Shown here piece after piece: positions 44,523 to 52,375 of a stretch of 64,000 nucleotides of DNA; position 1 is the stretch's first letter, and every line of letters starts with the position of its first letter. The translations under genes and the position numbers were made by a program. Below the pieces are notes generated by a model, which made no database searches, had not been told where the DNA came from, and saw nothing but the letters and a program-made list of their open reading frames with translations. The DNA is from Plantactinospora endophytica (GTDB taxonomy: Bacteria; Actinomycetota; Actinomycetes; Mycobacteriales; Micromonosporaceae), in assembly GCF_016862915.1 (NCBI RefSeq), contig NZ_BONW01000001.1, positions 62,001-126,000 on the forward strand, given 5' to 3'.

Positions 44523-45491
44523 TCAGGTCTGTTTCGACCGGAACCGGCGGCGGTAGTCGCCGGGCGCGGTCCGCCAGTGCCGGCGGAAGACGCGGTAGAG
44601 GGTTTCGGCGGCGCCGAGCCCCGACTCCCGGGCCACCCGGTCCAGCGGATGGCCGGTCCGTTCGAGCAGCCGGCGGGCGGCGTCCGCCCGGCTGCGCTCG
44701 ACGTACCGACCGGGAGAGACGCCGGTCTGCTCGGTGAAGAGCCGGGAGAAGTGCCGTTCGCTCATCCCGGCCCGGCGGGCCAGCGCCGGCACGCTCAGGT
44801 CCTCGGTCGGGTTGCCGTCGATGAAGGTCTGGAGTTCCCGCAGCGGTTCGTTGCGCGGCACGGCGGTCCGCATCGGGGTGCTGAACTGGCTCTGCCCGCC
44901 GGGCCGGTGCAGATAGACCACCAGCCCACGGGCGACGTGCCGGGCGATCTCGTGGCCGTGGTCCTCGGCCACCAGCGCGAGGGCGAGGTCGATGCCGGCG
45001 GTGACCCCGGCCGAGGTCCAGACGTTGCCGTCGCGGATGTAGATGCGGTCGGCGTCCACCTCGACCGCCGGATAGCGGTCGCCGAGTTCCTGGGCGGTCA
45101 GCCAGTGCGTGGTGGCCCGCCGGCCGTCGAGCAGCCCGGCCTCGGCGAGCAGCAGTGCGCCGTTGCAGACCGAGCTGACCCGGTCGGCGATGCCGGCCAA
45201 CCGGGAGATGCCGCTGACCAGTTCCCCGTCGGCGACGTGCGCCGGTACGGCGAGACCGCCCACCACGACCAGCGTGTCGATCGGGCCGGTGACCTGGTGG
45301 AGCGCCAGCGGCACCAGCGTGGCGACCCCGTTTCCGGCCGTCACCGGGCCGGGGCGTACCGCCGCGACGTCAAGCCGGTAACCACGGCTCTCGCCGACGA
45401 TCAGGCTCGCCAGCGCGAACACGTCGGCCGGGCCGGTGAGGTCGAGGTTCTGGAAGCCCTCGAAGGTAACTGCCACCACCCGTCGTCGCAT
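44523..45491 (-). CDS. GlxA-type regulator: DJ-1 domain plus AraC HTH
   Basis: 322 aa from ATG 45491. Residues 1-190: DJ-1/PfpI-like sensor (RRVVAVTFEGFQNLDLTGPADVFALAS, DTLVVVGGLAVPAH, RVSSVCNGALLLAEAGLLDGRRATTHW). The Cys-Asn elbow replaces the usual catalytic arrangement. Residues ~220-322: two AraC HTHs (LSVPALARRAGMSERHFSRLFTEQTGVSPGRYVERSRADAARRLLE and the second LDRVARESGLGAAETLYRVFRRHWRTAPGDYRRRF). Likely regulates the neighbouring DJ-1-type gene. Signal sensed: unknown. Confidence 0.93.
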   Translation of the reverse strand: MRRRVVAVTFEGFQNLDLTGPADVFALASLIVGESRGYRLDVAAVRPGPVTAGNGVATLVPLALHQVTGPIDTLVVVGGLAVPAHVADGELVSGISRLAGIADRVSSVCNGALLLAEAGLLDGRRATTHWLTAQELGDRYPAVEVDADRIYIRDGNVWTSAGVTAGIDLALALVAEDHGHEIARHVARGLVVYLHRPGGQSQFSTPMRTAVPRNEPLRELQTFIDGNPTEDLSVPALARRAGMSERHFSRLFTEQTGVSPGRYVERSRADAARRLLERTGHPLDRVARESGLGAAETLYRVFRRHWRTAPGDYRRRFRSKQT

Positions 45492-45806
45492 GTATTCATG
45501 CTGCTCGCGGCGGGGTTGTGGCGTCAATGACGCAGGTATTGCAGATTACGCCACGGCCGCCGGACGGCCCCGATGCCTTACGCTACGGCCGCCGGACGGC
45601 CGTCGACGCCGGGTTCGTCTCGGGGCGGCGTCCGCACGTGGACGGCGGTCGGGGCGGCCCGGCGGTCGGTCAATACGCCGGGCCGGACCGGGTACGCCGG
45701 TCGGCGCTTGGCTAGGATCGGCCACAGTCTTTGTGATCATGGACGCTCGGCGAGCACTGACGCCTCGTGATCATGGAACGGGAAGTCGGAGGACGGAGAG
45801 CCCGAC
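45492..45806. other. 315-bp intergenic region with 32-bp tandem duplication
   Basis: No gene seen. TTACGCCACGGCCGCCGG-type unit at 45546-45577 is repeated at 45578-45609 with few changes (17 identical bases ACGGCCGCCGGACGGCC). GTGATCATGGA words repeat at 45732 and 45768. Divergent promoters for the GlxA-like gene and for the 45807 gene must lie here. Confidence 0.5.
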
Positions 45807-46256
45807 ATGGCACGGTTGCCCGACGAGGTGGTGGCCGCGATCGGCCGGATCACGATCGCTGCCGGCGACCTGGAACTCATCCTGGCCTGGATCGGCGCCG
45901 ACCAGGCCGGCGGCAACGCGTTCGAGGTACTCGCCAGACCCGGCGAGCCGGTACGCGCCGCCCGGGGCTCGGTCGAGTTCGCCACCCCGGAATACCGCCA
46001 GGCGTACCTGCCGGTGGTCGAGATCGCGGCGAAACTGCTCGCCAAGCGGCACGCGGTCGTCTCCGCGATGTGGGTCAGCGAGGCCCCCGACGAGTCCGTA
46101 CAGCGCTGGGAACTGTTCGACGACAAGACCTACGTACGCCAGCTCGTCGACCCGCGCGCCCTGGACGAACTGTCCCGGCAGCTCCTGGAGGCCCGGAACC
46201 GGCTGGTGGCGATCGTGACCGCCCAGCTCAACAACGACCCGGTCCCGGCACCCTGA
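45807..46256 (+). CDS. Hypothetical helical protein
   Basis: 149 aa, all-alpha by appearance. Starts ARLPDEVVAAIGRITIAAGDLELILAWIGADQAGGN; central VEIAAKLLAKRHAVVSAMWVSEAP and a final helix SRQLLEARNRLVAIVTAQL. The R-H-x-V-x-S-x-x-W stretch recalls helical HEPN-like proteins, but the RX4-6H catalytic motif is not complete, so no nuclease activity is claimed. GGAGG lies 18 nt upstream of the ATG, somewhat far. Function unknown. Confidence 0.6.
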   Translation: MARLPDEVVAAIGRITIAAGDLELILAWIGADQAGGNAFEVLARPGEPVRAARGSVEFATPEYRQAYLPVVEIAAKLLAKRHAVVSAMWVSEAPDESVQRWELFDDKTYVRQLVDPRALDELSRQLLEARNRLVAIVTAQLNNDPVPAP

Positions 46257-46339
46257 GACCGGCCCGGCGACGGGTCCGGTTCGGCCATCCGCGCCCAAGC
46301 CGTCCGGGAACGCTCCGCGCACGCCGCGCTGACAACGGC

Positions 46340-46393
46340 ACGGTCGGCCCGGTCAACACGGTCGGCCCGGTCAACACGGTCGGCCCGGTCAAC
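46340..46393. repeat. Three perfect 18-bp tandem repeats
   Basis: ACGGTCGGCCCGGTCAAC at 46340-46357, 46358-46375 and 46376-46393. The last copy covers the stop codon of the minus-strand gene at 46389. Unit length is a multiple of three, so expansion would not shift a frame. Confidence 0.9.
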
Positions 46394-46958
46394 TGGACGG
46401 GCACGCCTCCTTGGCGTCGCGCTCGAACTCGGCCCGGGTCATGATCTCCTGCTTCCGGTGGCTGACCGGAGCCAGCACGTGCTCGCCGTCCAGCTTCGCG
46501 AAGGCGTCCGTGTCGAACCGGACCGGGTGGGCGTCCCGGCGGCCGTACGCGGAGATGCCGTACCAGATCCCGGGTTCGATCCGGCCCAGGGTGGACTCGT
46601 CGACGATCCAGCCGGCGGGCGGGTCGGCGTCGAGCAACGGGATCTCGTTGACCGGCTGGGCCCGGTCGGTGTGCAGCGACCACTGCGGGGAACCGGTGGT
46701 GCTGGCGCCCGACGGGCCGGCGCTCGGGCCGCCGGGGGTGGCGGTTGTCGCGCTCCGGGTCGGGCGCGGACTGGCGGAGGCCATCGTCGAGTCCTCGCGT
46801 ACGTGGATCGACGCGGGGCCCGAGTCGCAGCCGACCAGCAGGACGGTCGGTTCGCCGTCGCGGATCGCCAGCGCGGCCAGCGGCTCGTCCGCCGGCGTGC
46901 AGCCGGTGAGGACCGTCAGAGCCAGTGGCAGCAGCAGTGCCGTCCGGAGGATACGCAT
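46389..46958 (-). CDS. Small lipoprotein of unknown function
   Basis: 189 aa from ATG 46958. Signal peptide with lipobox LTGC at about residue 20, so a membrane-anchored exported protein. Mature part: IRDGEPTVLLVGCDSGPASIHVRED, a Pro/Thr/Ser/Gly linker (~60-90), then a beta-rich domain with QWSLHTDRAQPVNEIPLLDADPPAGWIVDESTLGRIEPGIWYGISAYG. No motif recognised. Its stop lies inside an 18-bp tandem repeat array, and its upstream region carries the 61-bp array at 47008. Confidence 0.7.
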   Translation of the reverse strand: MRILRTALLLPLALTVLTGCTPADEPLAALAIRDGEPTVLLVGCDSGPASIHVREDSTMASASPRPTRSATTATPGGPSAGPSGASTTGSPQWSLHTDRAQPVNEIPLLDADPPAGWIVDESTLGRIEPGIWYGISAYGRRDAHPVRFDTDAFAKLDGEHVLAPVSHRKQEIMTRAEFERDAKEACPSS

Positions 46959-47007
46959 GGTTCCACGGTGACCGGCGACGATCACCGTTCAGGCTCGGCA
47001 CGGCCAC

Positions 47008-47190
47008 GATCGACCGACGGCCGACCCGTAGGCGATGCGGAGGGCCGGCGCCCGCCGCTGCCCTGCATGATCGTGCGACGGCTGATCCGTGGGCGATGCG
47101 GCGGGTCGGCGCCCGTCGCTGCCCTGGATGATCGTGCGACGGCTGATCCGTGGGCGATGCGGAGGGCTGGCGCCCGCTGCTGCCCCGGAT
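47008..47190. repeat. Three 61-bp tandem repeats
   Basis: Exact 61-bp period: copies 47008-47068, 47069-47129 and 47130-47190, plus a truncated GATCGTGC start of a fourth. Consensus begins GATCGTGCGACGGCTGATCC and ends near CCCTGGAT. The first copy is the most degenerate. The whole 46959-47330 gap has no other gene; the repeat is not in frame-preserving length, so it is not a coding array. Confidence 0.9.
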
Positions 47191-47330
47191 GATCGTGCCC
47201 GGACGGGCGGGAGCGGAATCTCCTTGACCGGCTGGCGATGATGACCTGGTGGCTGTGCTGTACCGACGTTGCCCCAGTGCCACACTTCGACCGGCCGGGC
47301 CACGGCAGCCCTGTGGAGGAGGAGTTGCGG

Positions 47331-47813
47331 GTGGCTGATGTCCGGACCGAGACGGTGGGACCCGACGACTGGAGGTCGTGGCGGGACGTGCGGCTGCGCT
47401 CCCTCCAGCACGATCCGGAGGCGTTCGGCTCCACGCACGAACACGAGGCGGCGTTCACCGAGCAGACCTGGCGGTCTCGGCTCGACGGCACGGGTGGGCC
47501 GTCCGTGCTCGCGTACGCCGGGGACGAGCCGGTCGGGATCGGTGCCGGCTGGCTCCACGAGCCGGGCCGGCTGATGGTGGTGGCGATGTGGACGGAGCCG
47601 GACCGGCGCGGCCAGGGCATCGGCCGGCGGGTACTCGACCACGTGGTCGGCTGGGCCCACGATCGAGGGCTGTCGGTCGACCTCTGGGTGGCCGACGGCA
47701 ATCCCGACGCCCGCCGGCTCTACGAGCGGTACGGCTTCCGCCCCGACGGCGGGACCGCGCCGATCAGGGAAGGTGCCGACGCCACCATGAGCCACCTGGT
47801 GCTGCCCGGCTGA
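47331..47813 (+). CDS. GNAT N-acetyltransferase
   Basis: 160 aa from GTG 47331, with GGAGGAG 6 nt upstream. Complete GNAT fold: VGPDDWRSWRDVRLRSLQHDPEAFGST, WTEPDRRGQGIGRRVLDHVVGWAHDRG (acetyl-CoA motif RRGQGIG, residues ~94-100) and LWVADGNPDARRLYERYGFRPDG. Cytoplasmic; the acceptor is unknown (amines or protein N-termini are typical). A longer version from ATG 47238 or 47241 adds a non-conserved leader. Located downstream of the 61-bp repeat array. Confidence 0.9.
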   Translation: MADVRTETVGPDDWRSWRDVRLRSLQHDPEAFGSTHEHEAAFTEQTWRSRLDGTGGPSVLAYAGDEPVGIGAGWLHEPGRLMVVAMWTEPDRRGQGIGRRVLDHVVGWAHDRGLSVDLWVADGNPDARRLYERYGFRPDGGTAPIREGADATMSHLVLPG

Positions 47814-48145
47814 CCGCCCCGGGGCGGACGCGAAACGTGCCGGCCGTTCACCGCTGCTCCTCGTCGGGCCGGTGGCCCCGGTTGAAGGGGATCCGGTGGC
47901 GTATCCGACAGGGCAGGTCAGCGCCGCAGCGGCAGATCCGCCGCCAGCTCCGCCACGACCAGACGGGGCGGTGCCGGCGGGCGGGCGTCGCCGCGACCGC
48001 GAAGACGTACGCGTCGTACGAGATCCGCCGATGATGACGGCTCAGGCGGCCGTGGCTCTGATGGTCTGTACACGATGGACGCCGTGCGAAATTCCGCAGG
48101 GATCGGTCGGGGTGCGATGACCGTTGTTCGTGGAACGATGTCGAT
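47814..48145. other. 332-bp intergenic region
   Basis: No convincing gene. A minus-strand frame from GTG 48073 to 47918 (about 51 residues, Pro/Arg-rich, ending AELAADLPLRR) lacks a ribosome site and is not called. GTTCGTGGAACGATGTCGAT precedes the ATG at 48146. Confidence 0.4.
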
Positions 48146-49615
48146 ATGCGGTGGGGCGCGGCGGGCGGCGATCAGATGGATCTCGTGAAAGAGGCCGGGC
48201 TGGAACGCGAGCCGGCGGCACGCAGCCATGACCCGTTGGCCGCCGCGCTGGGCAACGCCTCGCTGATCGGCGTCGGCTACCTGATGCTCGGGCGGATCAG
48301 GCTGGCTGCGGCCGCGACGCTGGTCAGCGTCGTACTCGTCGCCTCGCTCGTCTGGGGCGCACGATCGACCTGGGCCGAACTCGTCGTGCTCGTCTGGTGG
48401 GTGGCGCTCGTCGGGCACGCGTGGTTCCTGGCCGGCGGGCGCCGGCAGGGCGCGGTACAGCATGACCAGCAACTGGTCGCGCTCGCCGTCACGGTTCCGG
48501 TGCTGCTGGCCCTGGGGTTGCTGCGGTTCGACGCGGCAGGGATCGAGCGGACCGTCACCGAGGCTCGGGGCAGCGGCGACTGCACGCGGGCGCTGACCGC
48601 ACTGGACGGGGTGTCGTTCGGCCACCGGGTCGCCGACGCACCGCTGACCGTCCGTGGCGAGCGGAGCGTCGAAGCCTGCCAACGGTTGCAGGTCGCCGAG
48701 GAGCGGCTCGCCGACGGGTTGACCGGGAACACCGACGGGCTGACGGCGGGCTTCGACGGTCTCGGCCGCGTCCTCGCGGACCTGCCCGGCCACGACAGGA
48801 TGGTCGACACCGCCCTGGACAGGTTCCTCGGCGGGCTGCCGACTCCGGACCCGTGCCGGACCGTCGCGGTCACCGACTGGCTCCGCCAGCGGCAGCCGAC
48901 CAACAACGCACTGGATCGGTCGGCCGAGGTCGTGCCCCGGACCGCGCCGGCGGCGTTGGTCGGCTGTGCCGACAGCCTGATGACCGGCTCCTACTGGGCG
49001 CTGGCCCGGACGCGCTATCAGCAGCTTCTCGACCAGTACCCGGGCCAGGGGCAGGAGTTGAACGTCCGGGCGGCCGAGGGAGTCAAGAAGGCAGGTCTGG
49101 CCATCGAGTTGGCGACGGTCCGCAGCCTGCTCGACGGTACGACCAGCGGCCAACCCAGGTACTGCACCCAGCCGGCGGCGTACAGCGCGGCCGCTCCGTA
49201 CGTCAAGGGCAGGACGAACCGCGCCCTGTTCTACGGCAACGACGAGTACGCCAAGAAGCTGCCCGGTACCTGGCGGGCGACCGACGTCACCGCTGCCGTG
49301 CTGGTGGTCTGCCTGGGCCAGAAGGAGTACGGAACAACCGTCCGGAGTTGCCCGTACGAGAACAAACTCTTCCCCCAGTTCCCGACCACCGTGGCATTTC
49401 GCAAGATCGCGATCCCGATGAAGGCGTACGAACTCCGGACGGGGAAGCTCGTGGTCACGGGCAAGATACAGATCACCGGTACGAGTTGCCCGAGGATCCT
49501 CACCTACACCCGCTACACGGGTCTCATCGATACCGGCCCGCCCTCCGAGGTCTACGTCACCGCCTCCGACGCCAACGTCAGGGCAGCCTTCCGGTCGCTG
49601 ATCACCCGTGGCTGA
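48146..49615 (+). CDS. Membrane protein with large soluble tail, unknown
   Basis: 489 aa. Residues ~30-125 contain about four membrane helices (LIGVGYLMLGRIRLAAAATLVSVVLVA, AELVVLVWWVALVGHAWFLAG, LVALAVTVPVLLALGLL). The rest is soluble, with several Cys (in GSGDCTRAL, VEACQRLQ, PDPCRTVAV) and helical repeat-like segments (ARTRYQQLLDQYPGQGQELNVRAAEGVKKA), a TPR-like sign. The C-terminal ~150 residues are beta-rich with paired Cys (VVCLGQKEYGTTVRSCPYENKLF). I do not recognise the family. ATG 48176 is an alternative start with a clearer spacing. Monocistronic by position. Confidence 0.75.
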   Translation: MRWGAAGGDQMDLVKEAGLEREPAARSHDPLAAALGNASLIGVGYLMLGRIRLAAAATLVSVVLVASLVWGARSTWAELVVLVWWVALVGHAWFLAGGRRQGAVQHDQQLVALAVTVPVLLALGLLRFDAAGIERTVTEARGSGDCTRALTALDGVSFGHRVADAPLTVRGERSVEACQRLQVAEERLADGLTGNTDGLTAGFDGLGRVLADLPGHDRMVDTALDRFLGGLPTPDPCRTVAVTDWLRQRQPTNNALDRSAEVVPRTAPAALVGCADSLMTGSYWALARTRYQQLLDQYPGQGQELNVRAAEGVKKAGLAIELATVRSLLDGTTSGQPRYCTQPAAYSAAAPYVKGRTNRALFYGNDEYAKKLPGTWRATDVTAAVLVVCLGQKEYGTTVRSCPYENKLFPQFPTTVAFRKIAIPMKAYELRTGKLVVTGKIQITGTSCPRILTYTRYTGLIDTGPPSEVYVTASDANVRAAFRSLITRG

Positions 49616-49857
49616 TCGCTGATCACCTGCGGCTGACGGCCGGTGCCCCCGGCCGCCCTCGGGACTCCGTGCTGCATGCCGGGCCGGCTGACGGTTCCGC
49701 GGTGCCACGCCGTCGACCCGGGCAGCGTGGGACGACTCACCCGGGCTCGACAACGAAGCCAAGATTTTTCGACGGCGATGTCGAGAATCCGGGCCCGGCT
49801 CCGTCCCCGTGGTGATCGTGACCAGAATGGGTCGCACCAGCACCGAGGAGAACGACG

Positions 49858-50265
49858 ATGGCCAAGTACCTGCTGCTCAAGCACTACCGTGGCGCCCCGG
49901 CCGCAGTGAACGACGTGCCGATGGACCGGTGGACGCCGGAGGAGATCTCGGCGCACATGCAGTACATGCGCGACTTCGCGGCCCGGCTCGAGGGAACCGG
50001 CGAGTTCGTCGACGGCCAGGCACTCGCCCCCGAGGGGACGTTCGTCCGGTACGACGGAGAGGGGCGCCCGCCGGTCACCGACGGCCCGTTCGCCGAGACC
50101 AAGGACCTGATCGCCGGCTGGATGGTGATCGACGTCGACAGCTACGAGCGCGCCGTCGAACTGGCCGGCGAGCTGTCGGCCGCCCCGGGGGCGGGCGGCA
50201 AGCCGATCCACGAGTGGCTCGAACTGCGCCCGTTCCTCACCGAGCCACCCACCATCACGGAGTGA
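49858..50265 (+). CDS. YCII/DGPF-domain protein
   Basis: 135 aa. Small ferredoxin-like fold: MAKYLLLKHYRGAP, the VTDGPFAETKDLIAGWMVIDVDSYERAVELAGELS signature with the DGPF motif (residues ~77-84). Members of this group travel with ECF42 sigma factors and are thought to be their cognate accessory proteins. Here the sigma factor follows directly, in an overlapping stop-start, so the pair is a unit. The ligand or role of the domain is not established. Confidence 0.92.
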   Translation: MAKYLLLKHYRGAPAAVNDVPMDRWTPEEISAHMQYMRDFAARLEGTGEFVDGQALAPEGTFVRYDGEGRPPVTDGPFAETKDLIAGWMVIDVDSYERAVELAGELSAAPGAGGKPIHEWLELRPFLTEPPTITE

Positions 50266-50273
50266 CCGCTGCG

Positions 50274-51419
50274 ATGAACGAGGCCCTGCTCCGGAGCCTC
50301 ACGCCGAGCGTGCTCGGCATCCTCGTCCGCCGTGGAGCCGACTTCGCGGCGGCCGAGGATGCCGTACAGGACGCGCTGGTCGAGGCGGTCCGGGCCTGGC
50401 CGGCGGATCCGCCGCAGGACCCGAAGGGCTGGCTGATCACGGTGGCCTGGCGCCGGTTCCTCGACGCGACCCGGGCGGACGCCGCCCGCCGCCGCCGTGA
50501 GGACCTGGTCGACGAGGAACCGGCGCCCGGACCCGTACTCGAGGTGGACGACACGCTCCAGCTCTACTTCCTGTGCGCCCACCCGTCGCTGACGCCGTCG
50601 TCGGCCGTCGCGCTCACGCTGCGCGCGGTCGGCGGGCTGACCACCCGCCAGATCGCCCAGGCATACCTCGTACCCGAGGCGACGATGGCGCAGCGGATCA
50701 GCCGGGCCAAGCGCACCGTCTCCGGCGTACGGTTCGACCAGCCCGGCGACGTCGCCACCGTGCTGCGGGTCCTCTACCTGGTCTTCAACGAGGGCTACTC
50801 CGGCGACGTCGACCTCGCCGCCGAGGCGATCCGGCTCACCCGGCAGCTCGCCGCCGCGATCGACCACCCCGAGGTGGCGGGGCTGCTCGCCCTGATGCTG
50901 CTGCACCACGCCCGGCGGGCCAGCCGGACCGCGTCCGACGGCAGCCTGGTGCCGCTTGCCCAGCAGGACCGGGGGCGGTGGGACACCGTGTCGATCGCCG
51001 AGGGCGTCGAGATCCTGCAAGCCGCGCTCGCCCGCGACCGGCTGGGCGAGTTCCAGGCCCAGGCCGCCATCGCGGCACTGCACGCCGACGCGCCCGTCGC
51101 CGAGGAGACCGACTGGGTGCAGATCGTCGAGTGGTACGACGAACTCGCCCGGCTGACCGACAGCCCTGTCGTCCGGCTCAACCGTGCGGTGGCGGTCGGC
51201 GAGGCCGACGGACCGCGCGCCGGCCTGGCCGCACTCGCGGCGTTGGACGCGTCCCTGCCCCGCCACACGGCGGTGGCGGCGTACCTGCACGAGCGCGACG
51301 GCGACCTGCCCACGGCGGCCCGCCTGTACGCCGAAGCGGCCCGCAAGGCAGCCAACCTCGCCGAGCGCGACCACTTGACCCGGCAGGCGGCCCGGCTCAA
51401 CACCCGCCTGAGCCGCTGA
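50274..51419 (+). CDS. ECF42-type RNA polymerase sigma factor
   Basis: 381 aa from ATG 50274 (GTG 50262, overlapping the stop of the previous gene as GTGA, is an in-frame alternative). Sigma region 2 (FAAAEDAVQDALVEAVRAWPADPPQDPKGWLITVAWRRFLDATRADAARR) and region 4 (SAVALTLRAVGGLTTRQIAQAYLVPEATMAQRISRAKRTV). It has the long C-terminal extension of ECF42 with TPR-like helices (NEGYSGDVDLAAEAIRLTRQLAAAI; VRLNRAVAVGEADG; HTAVAAYLHERDGDLPTAARLYAEAARKAAN). Known to accompany DGPF-domain genes; directs a small regulon. No anti-sigma factor is adjacent. Confidence 0.95.
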   Translation: MNEALLRSLTPSVLGILVRRGADFAAAEDAVQDALVEAVRAWPADPPQDPKGWLITVAWRRFLDATRADAARRRREDLVDEEPAPGPVLEVDDTLQLYFLCAHPSLTPSSAVALTLRAVGGLTTRQIAQAYLVPEATMAQRISRAKRTVSGVRFDQPGDVATVLRVLYLVFNEGYSGDVDLAAEAIRLTRQLAAAIDHPEVAGLLALMLLHHARRASRTASDGSLVPLAQQDRGRWDTVSIAEGVEILQAALARDRLGEFQAQAAIAALHADAPVAEETDWVQIVEWYDELARLTDSPVVRLNRAVAVGEADGPRAGLAALAALDASLPRHTAVAAYLHERDGDLPTAARLYAEAARKAANLAERDHLTRQAARLNTRLSR

Positions 51420-51513
51420 CGGTTGACGCCCGGACATCCCTGGCGGTCGACGCCCGGGACATACTTGCGGTCAACGCCCCGGCATCCCGGCGGTCAGCGC
51501 CCGGAGATCCTGG
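51420..51513. repeat. Four imperfect 23-24 bp tandem repeats
   Basis: CGGTCGACGCCCGGACATCCTGG-type copies at 51420-51443, 51444-51467, 51468-51490 and 51491-51513. Begins immediately at the sigma-factor stop and fills most of the gap to the SUKH gene. Confidence 0.8.
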
Positions 51514-51577
51514 TGGGCGAACCGGTCTGGTCGGCGTGGTCCGGCTCTGTCGGCCGTCGGTGGCAGGATCGCTGCCC

Positions 51578-52135
51578 ATGACGGATCACGCCGCCACACT
51601 GGCCGCCATCGCCGCACGAGCGCGCCGCGACGACCCCGACCTGCCGGTCGTCGACGACCTGCCCGCTCCGCTTTCCCAGGCCGCGATCGAGCGGGCCGAG
51701 GAGCGGCTGGGGTTCAGGCTGCATCCGTTGCTGGCCGCGCTCTACCGGGACTTCGCCAACGGCGGCTTCGGCCCCGAGTACCAACTGTTGAGTCTGACCG
51801 ACGGGCCGACGTCCGAGCAGGCGGTGGACTGCTACCTCAAGGCACGGGCGGAAGGCGCCGGTACCGAGTGGGCCTGGCCGGAGGGCGTGCTTCCGATCTT
51901 GACCTGGGGCTGCGGCATGTACGCCTGCGTCGACTGCCGGAGCGACGCGGGCACCGTACTGCTCTTCGAGCCGAACCCCGGGGACCCCGACGAGGCGTGG
52001 TTCGTGGACACGCCGAGCCTGGCGGAGTGGCTGGAACACTACGTCGACGACACGGGGTGGTGGGTGAAGGCCGAGAACGGCGAGGACTTCGAGATGGCAC
52101 CGTGGAAAGAGGCCAGGCGACGGGCGGCCGACTGA
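51578..52135 (+). CDS. SMI1/KNR4 (SUKH) family protein
   Basis: 185 aa from ATG 51578 with AGGA upstream. Core SUKH features: [42 protein letters not shown], then [20 protein letters not shown] and [19 protein letters not shown] proteins are often immunity proteins to secreted nucleases or other toxins, though many are stand-alone. No toxin gene adjoins it here; the nearest HNH-type nuclease in this window is 18 kb away. So it is an orphan by position. Confidence 0.88.
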   Translation: MTDHAATLAAIAARARRDDPDLPVVDDLPAPLSQAAIERAEERLGFRLHPLLAALYRDFANGGFGPEYQLLSLTDGPTSEQAVDCYLKARAEGAGTEWAWPEGVLPILTWGCGMYACVDCRSDAGTVLLFEPNPGDPDEAWFVDTPSLAEWLEHYVDDTGWWVKAENGEDFEMAPWKEARRRAAD

Positions 52136-52156
52136 CCGGGCGAGGGGGGAAATGCC

Positions 52157-52186
52157 AGAGGGCACATCCATCCGGATGTGCCCTCT
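52157..52186. terminator. Perfect 13-bp hairpin by tRNA-Pro
   Basis: AGAGGGCACATCC (52157-52169) / GGATGTGCCCTCT (52174-52186), 4-nt loop. Five bp beyond the 3' end of the minus-strand tRNA-Pro, and 21 bp after the SUKH stop on the plus strand. Serves as a terminator for both. Confidence 0.85.
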
Positions 52187-52191
52187 ACACC

Positions 52192-52268
<77 letters not shown>

Positions 52269-52375
52269 AGGCGTGCCGAGCAATAGTAGCCCACCCGCCC
52301 CGTCGGGCAAATTCGGTATCCCGCCCGGTGCGTCCCGCCCCACCCCGGCCCGTGGACCGGGCCGGCAGGGGCAGG

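Noticed and set aside
47008-47190. Tandem 61-bp repeats as a CRISPR array
   Set aside because: Copies are directly adjacent without unique spacers and there are no cas genes nearby.
47918-48073. A possible 51-residue minus-strand gene ending AELAADLPLRR
   Set aside because: No ribosome site and no conserved feature; kept only as a note in the intergenic entry.
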